Source: UBA695 sp042691655
GTDB lineage: Bacteria; Verrucomicrobiota; Verrucomicrobiia; Chthoniobacterales; Chthoniobacteraceae
Length of the DNA stretch: 64,000 nt
Assembly: GCA_042691655.1 (NCBI GenBank)
Contig: CP170506.1
Span: 1,240,001 to 1,304,000 of the forward strand
Reading direction: 5' to 3'
In this document: piece after piece, positions 59,836-64,000 of the stretch
How positions within the stretch are numbered: position 1 is the stretch's first letter
How the letters are laid out: the number at the start of each line of letters is the position of its first letter
Translations under genes and position numbers: made by a program
Notes under the pieces: generated by a model
The model's database searches: none
The model's input: the letters and a program-made list of their open reading frames with translations, nothing else
What the model was told of the DNA's origin: nothing

Positions 59836-60867
59836 ATGTCCAGACCCGTTACGATATTTACCGGCCAGTGGGCGGATCTTCCGCTCGCGGAGCTTGCCCC
59901 CAAAGTCAAAGCCATGGGCTACGACGGCTTGGAGCTCGCCTGTTGGGGCGACCACTTCGACGTCGAGCGCGCGGTGAACGAGCCGGATTATATTCCGGAA
60001 AAGTGGGCGCTGCTGCAACAGCACGGCCTGACGTGCTACGCCCTTTCGTCGCACTTGATCGGCCAGGCCGTTTGCGACCGTATCGACGAACGCCACCAGG
60101 TGATCCTCCCCCCGGACATCTGGGGCGATGGCGAGCCGGAAGGGGTCCGTTGCCGCGCGGCGGAAAAAATGAAGACCGCCGCCCGCGCCGCCCGCAAATT
60201 TTTCGACGCTCGGCCTGCTGCTGAAAAGGGGCTTCCGGCCATCGTTAACGGGTTTACCGGGTCCTCGATCTGGCACGCGCTCTACGCGTTCCCGCCCACG
60301 GACCAGGCGTTTTGGGAAAAGGGATACCGGGACTTCGCGGACCGCTGGTTGCCGATCTTGGACGTGTTTGAAAAAGAGGACGTCCTCTTTGCGCTGGAGG
60401 TGCACCCGACGGAGATCGCTTTTGACATCGCCACCTCCAAGCGGGCGCTGGAAGCCGTCGGCAACCACCCGCGCTTCGGATTCAATTTCGACCCGTCGCA
60501 CCTCGGCTACCAGGGCGTCGATTACGTCAAATTCCTGCGCGATTTTGGCTCGCGCGTTTTCCATGTCCATATGAAGGACGTTTGGTGGGGGCATGGCGAC
60601 GGCTCGGTCGGCGTTTTTGGGGGTCACACCGATTTCACCGACCCGCGCCGGTACTGGGATTTCCGCTCCCTGGGCCATGGCGACATCAACTTCGAGGAGA
60701 TCATCGTCGCGCTTAATGACATCGGCTACCAGGGGCCGCTTTCCGTCGAATGGGAGGACGGCCGCATGGACCGCATCCACGGTGCCACGGAATCGTGCGC
60801 GTTCGTTCGCAGGCTCGACTTCACCCGCAACGCGGCGGCGTTCGATGCCGCTTTTGCCCACAAATAA
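59836..60867 (+). CDS. Sugar phosphate isomerase/epimerase (xylose isomerase-like TIM barrel)
   Basis: A 343-residue relative of the previous protein, longer and not a recent duplicate. The metal ligands are in FALEVHPTEIA, FNFDPSHLGYQG, FHVHMKDVWWG and LSVEWEDGRMD. It begins 14 bp after the previous stop. Pairs of such barrels with Gfo/Idh/MocA enzymes are common in pathways that oxidise and epimerise sugars or inositols. Confidence 0.88.
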   Translation: MSRPVTIFTGQWADLPLAELAPKVKAMGYDGLELACWGDHFDVERAVNEPDYIPEKWALLQQHGLTCYALSSHLIGQAVCDRIDERHQVILPPDIWGDGEPEGVRCRAAEKMKTAARAARKFFDARPAAEKGLPAIVNGFTGSSIWHALYAFPPTDQAFWEKGYRDFADRWLPILDVFEKEDVLFALEVHPTEIAFDIATSKRALEAVGNHPRFGFNFDPSHLGYQGVDYVKFLRDFGSRVFHVHMKDVWWGHGDGSVGVFGGHTDFTDPRRYWDFRSLGHGDINFEEIIVALNDIGYQGPLSVEWEDGRMDRIHGATESCAFVRRLDFTRNAAAFDAAFAHK

Positions 60868-60882
60868 ATCTCCTCTACCCAC

Positions 60883-61968
60883 ATGAGCATCAAAGTTGCC
60901 ATCATCGGAGCAGGCGGTATGCTCCAGTATCACGCGGCGGGATTCCGTGCCGCCAAGGCGGAGATCGTCGCCGTGGCCGACCTGAACCTTGCCGCGGCGC
61001 AAAAAGCGGCGGCTACCCTGGGCGTCCCCAGGGCTTTCGGGTCCGTGGATGAACTGCTGGCCGAGTGCCCCGAGATCGAGGCCGTCAGCGTCATTACGCC
61101 CAATAAATTCCACAAGGCGCTGGCCATCCAGGCGCTGAATGCCGGGAAGCATGTCTTCTGCGAAAAACCGCCCGCCCTCAATGCTGCGGAGGTTGCCGAA
61201 ATGAAAGCGGCGGCGGAAAAGGCGGGCAAGCGCCTCATGTTCAACTTCAACAACCGCGCGCGGCCCGAGACGGTGGCGATGATGCGCTACATCGCCGACG
61301 GCACCGTGGGTGGGATCAACTCGGCGCAGGCCAAGTGGATCCGCCGCACCGGCATTCCCGGCGTGGGCGGCTGGTTTACCAACAAGGCGCTTTCCGGCGG
61401 CGGCCCCTTGATCGACCTGCTGCACATGATCGACTTGGCGCTCTATTTCATGGGCTACCCGGAGCCGGAATACGTGCTCGCGCAGAGCTTTAATGACTTT
61501 ATCCGCGATCCGGCGTTCAAGGGCCCGTGGGGCATTCCCGACAACGCCGCCGGAGTCACGGACGTTGAAAACGCGGTGCACGGGTTCGTGCGCTTCAAGA
61601 CGGGGCAGGTGCTCACGTTGCAAGTCTCCTGGGCCGAAATGGTCGAGCGCGAGGAAGTCTCTGTCGTCTTCCAGGGGAGGAAAGCGGGGGGCGTGGTGCG
61701 CCGCCTCTTCGGACGCGACGGCATCGACGACACCGCCATCGACTTGGGCGAGCTTTACGTCCAGGAGCACGGTGTCTCCGTGAATCGCCGCTTGATCACC
61801 GAGCCCGATCCCGCCATGGGCCGCGAGCGTTCCGCCGCGAACTTCATCGAAACCTTGGAGGGCAAAGCCCAGCCGCTCAATAACGTGGACGAGGCGCTCA
61901 AGCTGATGAAAATCATCGACGCAGCCTACGAATCAGCCGCCACCGGAAAGCCTGTCGCCGTGGTGTAG
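60883..61968 (+). CDS. Gfo/Idh/MocA family oxidoreductase
   Basis: A 361-residue oxidoreductase with the GAGGMLQYHAAG nucleotide loop, CEKPPAL as the EKP motif, and the C-terminal domain opening FNNRARPETVAMM. It starts 15 bp after the TIM-barrel gene and ends with a good terminator. With the enzyme at 57918 it makes two related oxidoreductases around two TIM-barrel isomerases. Confidence 0.9.
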   Translation: MSIKVAIIGAGGMLQYHAAGFRAAKAEIVAVADLNLAAAQKAAATLGVPRAFGSVDELLAECPEIEAVSVITPNKFHKALAIQALNAGKHVFCEKPPALNAAEVAEMKAAAEKAGKRLMFNFNNRARPETVAMMRYIADGTVGGINSAQAKWIRRTGIPGVGGWFTNKALSGGGPLIDLLHMIDLALYFMGYPEPEYVLAQSFNDFIRDPAFKGPWGIPDNAAGVTDVENAVHGFVRFKTGQVLTLQVSWAEMVEREEVSVVFQGRKAGGVVRRLFGRDGIDDTAIDLGELYVQEHGVSVNRRLITEPDPAMGRERSAANFIETLEGKAQPLNNVDEALKLMKIIDAAYESAATGKPVAVV

Positions 61969-61991
61969 AGTCGATTTTTCGCTGTTGCGCA

Positions 61992-62026
61992 AGCGCCGGG
62001 TTCCCAAAAGGGGCCCGGCGCTTTTT
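61992..62026 (+). terminator. Intrinsic terminator of the sugar cluster
   Basis: AGCGCCGGG (61992-62000) pairs with CCCGGCGCT, closed by an A-rich loop and followed by TTTTTG. Confidence 0.88.
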
Positions 62027-62070
62027 GTTTGCCTGTGGAGGGCGGGAAATATTTTCCGCTTGCGCTTTAG

Positions 62071-62100
62071 TGGAAACTACGGATACTGAAATAGTTTCCA
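62071..62100. promoter_or_regulatory. Operator-like palindrome before the TetR gene
   Basis: TGGAAACTA (62071-62079) and TAGTTTCCA (62092-62100) form a perfect 9-bp inverted repeat over 30 bp, ending 7 bp before the TetR start codon. The size and position suit an autoregulatory TetR-family site; binding is inferred. Confidence 0.65.
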
Positions 62101-62107
62101 AGGTAAA

Positions 62108-62749
62108 ATGACTCTCATGCCAACTGATTCTCCCGCGATTGCCGCTGATCCCGCCCGCGAGCGCATTGTGAGCGCCGCCCGCGTCCACTATTTCGCCGCC
62201 GGTTTCCGGGGGGTTACGATGGATGACCTGGCCGCTGAACTCGGGATGAGCAAGAAGACGCTCTACGCCCACTTTCCGTCGAAAAACGCCCTGCTGGAGG
62301 CCGTGTTGGAAAACAAATTTGGCGAAGTGAACGCCGATATGGAGGAGGTGGTCCGGCGCTACCGGGGCGATTTTGCGGCGACGTTGCACGAGATGCTTGC
62401 GGTGATGTTGCGCCACATTGATGAGGTCCACGCGCCCTTCCTACGGGATATGCGGCGCGCGGGCCCCGAAGTTTTCGCCCTGGTCGACAGCCGCCGCAGC
62501 GCGCTCTTTGGCCGCTATTTTGATTATCTCATCCGCGAAGGGCGCAAGTCCGGCCTGGTGCGCAAAGACGTGCCCGTGCATTTCATTGTTGAAATGGTGA
62601 TCTCAGCCGTGCGTTCGCTCGTGACCCCGGCCAAGCTGGCCGAGCTGAAAATGACGCCCAAAGCCGCGCTCTCTTCGATTGTTACGGTGATCCTTGATGG
62701 TGTGCTAGTCCACCCAGCCCCAACTCCCCGCCCTCCCCATGAAGCGTAA
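62108..62749 (+). CDS. TetR family transcriptional regulator (CecR/YbiH-like)
   Basis: A 213-residue regulator with a TetR helix-turn-helix (RERIVSAARVHYFAAGFRGVTMDDLAAELGMSKKTLYAHFPSKNALL) and a helical ligand domain. Its end overlaps the adaptor gene by 11 bp. The gene order TetR-HlyD-ABC matches the E. coli cecR-ybhGFSR operon, in which CecR controls the exporter. A nearby in-frame ATG at 62117 is an alternative start. Confidence 0.88.
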   Translation: MTLMPTDSPAIAADPARERIVSAARVHYFAAGFRGVTMDDLAAELGMSKKTLYAHFPSKNALLEAVLENKFGEVNADMEEVVRRYRGDFAATLHEMLAVMLRHIDEVHAPFLRDMRRAGPEVFALVDSRRSALFGRYFDYLIREGRKSGLVRKDVPVHFIVEMVISAVRSLVTPAKLAELKMTPKAALSSIVTVILDGVLVHPAPTPRPPHEA

Positions 62750-63725
62750 ACTCCTCATCCTGCTCCTGCTCGCCGTCGCCGGAGGATTGGGCTACGGCCT
62801 TTGGAAACTGCGGCATCCCGCGCCATCGACGGTGCTGACGCTCTATGGCAATGTCGATATTCGCGAAGTGAACCTCGGGTTCCGCGTGGCGGGCCGGATT
62901 AAAGACGTGCTCAAGGAGGAGGGGGACGCCGTCAAGCCGGGGGAGGTCGTAGCGCGGCTTGATCCCGAGACCTACCGCCATGACGTGGCCCAGTACACGG
63001 CGCAATTAGCAACGGCCCGGGCCAAGCTGGAGGAACAGCTCGCCGGGTATCGGCCCGAGGAGATCGCGCAAGCCCGCGCCAACGTCGAGGAGCAGAAGGC
63101 GACGGTGGCCAACGACGAGCGGCTTTTCTTGCGGCAGAAGGAGCTCCTTAAACACTCGGTGGCCTCGCAGCAGGAGTACGACTCGGCGGAATCGACCTAC
63201 GAAGCCGCGAAATCGCGCCTCAATTCGCTCCAGGCCACCCTCGCGCTTGAGGAGGCGGGCTATCGCCGCGAGGAGATCGAGCAGGCCCGGGGCAATCTCG
63301 CCTCGGCGGAGGCCTCGCTGGCGCTGGCACGGACCAATCTGGCCGACACGCAAATCGTAGCGCCCTCCCCGGGCATGGTCATTACGCGCTCGCTGGAGCC
63401 GGGGACCGTTGTTTCGGCGGGAGCTTCGGTGTTGACCGTCTCACTGGCCGAGCCGGTGTGGGTGCGCGCCTATGTCTCGGAGACGGAGCTGGCGCAGGCC
63501 TGGACGGGCAAACCGGCGCGGCTATTCATTGATTCCCGGCCCGGATTTTCCTACGAAGGGCGCATCGGTTTCGTCTCGCCGCGCGCGGAGTTTACGCCTA
63601 AGAACGTTGAAACGCCGGACCTCCGCACGGGGCTGGTTTACCAGATTCGCGTGGTGGTGGCCAATCCCGATGAGCAGCTGCGCCAGGGGATGCCGGTGAC
63701 GGTGAAAATCGAGCGCGGCAAGTAA
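62739..63725 (+). CDS. ybhG: HlyD-family membrane-fusion protein, YbhG-like
   Basis: A 328-residue adaptor with an N-terminal anchor (LLILLLLAVAGGLGYGLW), a barrel-sandwich part (LGFRVAGRIKDVLKEEGDAVKPGEVVARLD), and a coiled-coil hairpin with two related halves (AGYRPEEIAQARANVEEQ and AGYRREEIEQARGNLASAE). The second lipoyl half-motif is IVAPSPGMVITRSLEPGTVVSAG. It overlaps the TetR gene and is followed by an ABC ATPase, so it is part of a YbhFSRG-type exporter. Confidence 0.88.
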   Translation: MKRKLLILLLLAVAGGLGYGLWKLRHPAPSTVLTLYGNVDIREVNLGFRVAGRIKDVLKEEGDAVKPGEVVARLDPETYRHDVAQYTAQLATARAKLEEQLAGYRPEEIAQARANVEEQKATVANDERLFLRQKELLKHSVASQQEYDSAESTYEAAKSRLNSLQATLALEEAGYRREEIEQARGNLASAEASLALARTNLADTQIVAPSPGMVITRSLEPGTVVSAGASVLTVSLAEPVWVRAYVSETELAQAWTGKPARLFIDSRPGFSYEGRIGFVSPRAEFTPKNVETPDLRTGLVYQIRVVVANPDEQLRQGMPVTVKIERGK

Positions 63726-63733
63726 GGGGCTTT

Positions 63734-64000
63734 ATGTCTGTCGTCACGCTCCGGCAAGTCAGCAAGCACTTCGATGGGGCGAAAGCTCCGGCGGTCGCTC
63801 CGCTATCGGGCGAACTGCAAGCCGGGCTGGTCACGGGGCTGGTCGGCCCCGACGGCGCGGGCAAGACGACGCTTTTGCGGATGATTGCGGGATTACTGCA
63901 TGTTACCGAGGGCGAAATCCGCGTCAACGGGCTCGACCCGCTGCGCGACGGCCCGACGCTCTCCAACGAAGGCTATATCGGCTACATGCCACAGAAATTC
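63734..64000 (+). CDS. ybhF: ABC transporter ATPase, YbhF-like (3' end outside window)
   Basis: An ATG at 63734 opens a frame that runs to the right edge (89 codons). It reads SVVTLRQVSKHFDGAKAPAV, then GLVGPDGAGKTTLLRM (Walker A, GxxGxGKT) and GYMPQKF. These match the start of YbhF, the tandem ATPase of the YbhFSR exporter. The rest is not in the window. Confidence 0.85.
   Translation, partial: MSVVTLRQVSKHFDGAKAPAVAPLSGELQAGLVTGLVGPDGAGKTTLLRMIAGLLHVTEGEIRVNGLDPLRDGPTLSNEGYIGYMPQKF

Noticed and set aside
59818..61770. 650-codon minus-strand frame across the oxidoreductase and isomerase genes
   Set aside because: The forward genes have clear motifs, while this frame has none and its composition is the reverse complement of GC-rich coding DNA.
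1..64000. CRISPR arrays, tRNA and rRNA genes, complete insertion sequences
   Set aside because: No evenly spaced repeats, cloverleaf or rRNA-like stretch, or transposase gene was recognised.

Overview
The window looks like a piece of a Gram-negative chromosome with high GC content, most likely from the Verrucomicrobiota. Outer-membrane markers are lpxD, a TonB/ExbB/ExbD set, Lgt and many lipoprotein signals. The C-termini of two secreted proteins carry a VPEP motif, a membrane segment and a basic tail (PEP-CTERM sorting). Polysaccharide-directed secreted enzymes are common and Shine-Dalgarno sites are often weak. No rRNA, tRNA, CRISPR array, integrase or complete insertion sequence was seen. 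The phylum call is an inference from gene content, not from a marker gene.

Layout, 1-16 kb: end of lpxD, a 3D-domain lipoprotein, a YqhD-type alcohol dehydrogenase, a MacA/LolD/MacB-like export operon on the minus strand, a 600-bp non-coding stretch with a large palindrome, a GH1-like hydrolase, a class A penicillin-binding protein, an AXE1 esterase, and a tightly overlapping tonB-exbB-exbD-def operon. A choice-of-anchor-A-like surface protein follows, with a 51-residue membrane protein behind it. 16-24 kb: an entericidin-like peptide, PPK2 coupled to a PH-domain protein, an orphan phage-portal-like gene with a coupled small gene, a discoidin/glycosidase protein, an SGNH hydrolase and sufT.

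24-31 kb holds the most interesting block. It is a JetA/JetB/JetC (Wadjet, MksFEB-like) SMC operon on the minus strand. A 138-residue single-pass membrane protein sits between jetB and jetC and is coupled to jetB by a 4-nt overlap. A macro-domain gene lies directly upstream, and no JetD nuclease is visible. 31-48 kb: a polysaccharide deacetylase, lgt, an HMA-like protein without its cysteines, a YkgJ-type Cys-cluster protein, a PurC-PurE fusion of the class II (animal PAICS-like) kind, a 173-bp palindromic MITE-like element, a right-handed beta-helix protein, an RND efflux pair, an STT3/AglB-like GT-C membrane protein, a DUF5069 protein, ychF, and two tandem PEP-CTERM paralogues that share an upstream motif.

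47.6-53.6 kb is a three-gene signalling cluster: a LOV-domain histidine kinase, a receiver-PAS-PP2C phosphatase, and a hybrid kinase with a dead N-terminal receiver. 53.5-62 kb is a sugar-catabolism region: an AraC regulator divergent from fucI, an L,D-transpeptidase, then another AraC regulator divergent from two Gfo/Idh/MocA oxidoreductases and two xylose-isomerase-like TIM-barrel proteins. The window ends in a TetR-ybhG-ybhF export operon cut by the right edge.
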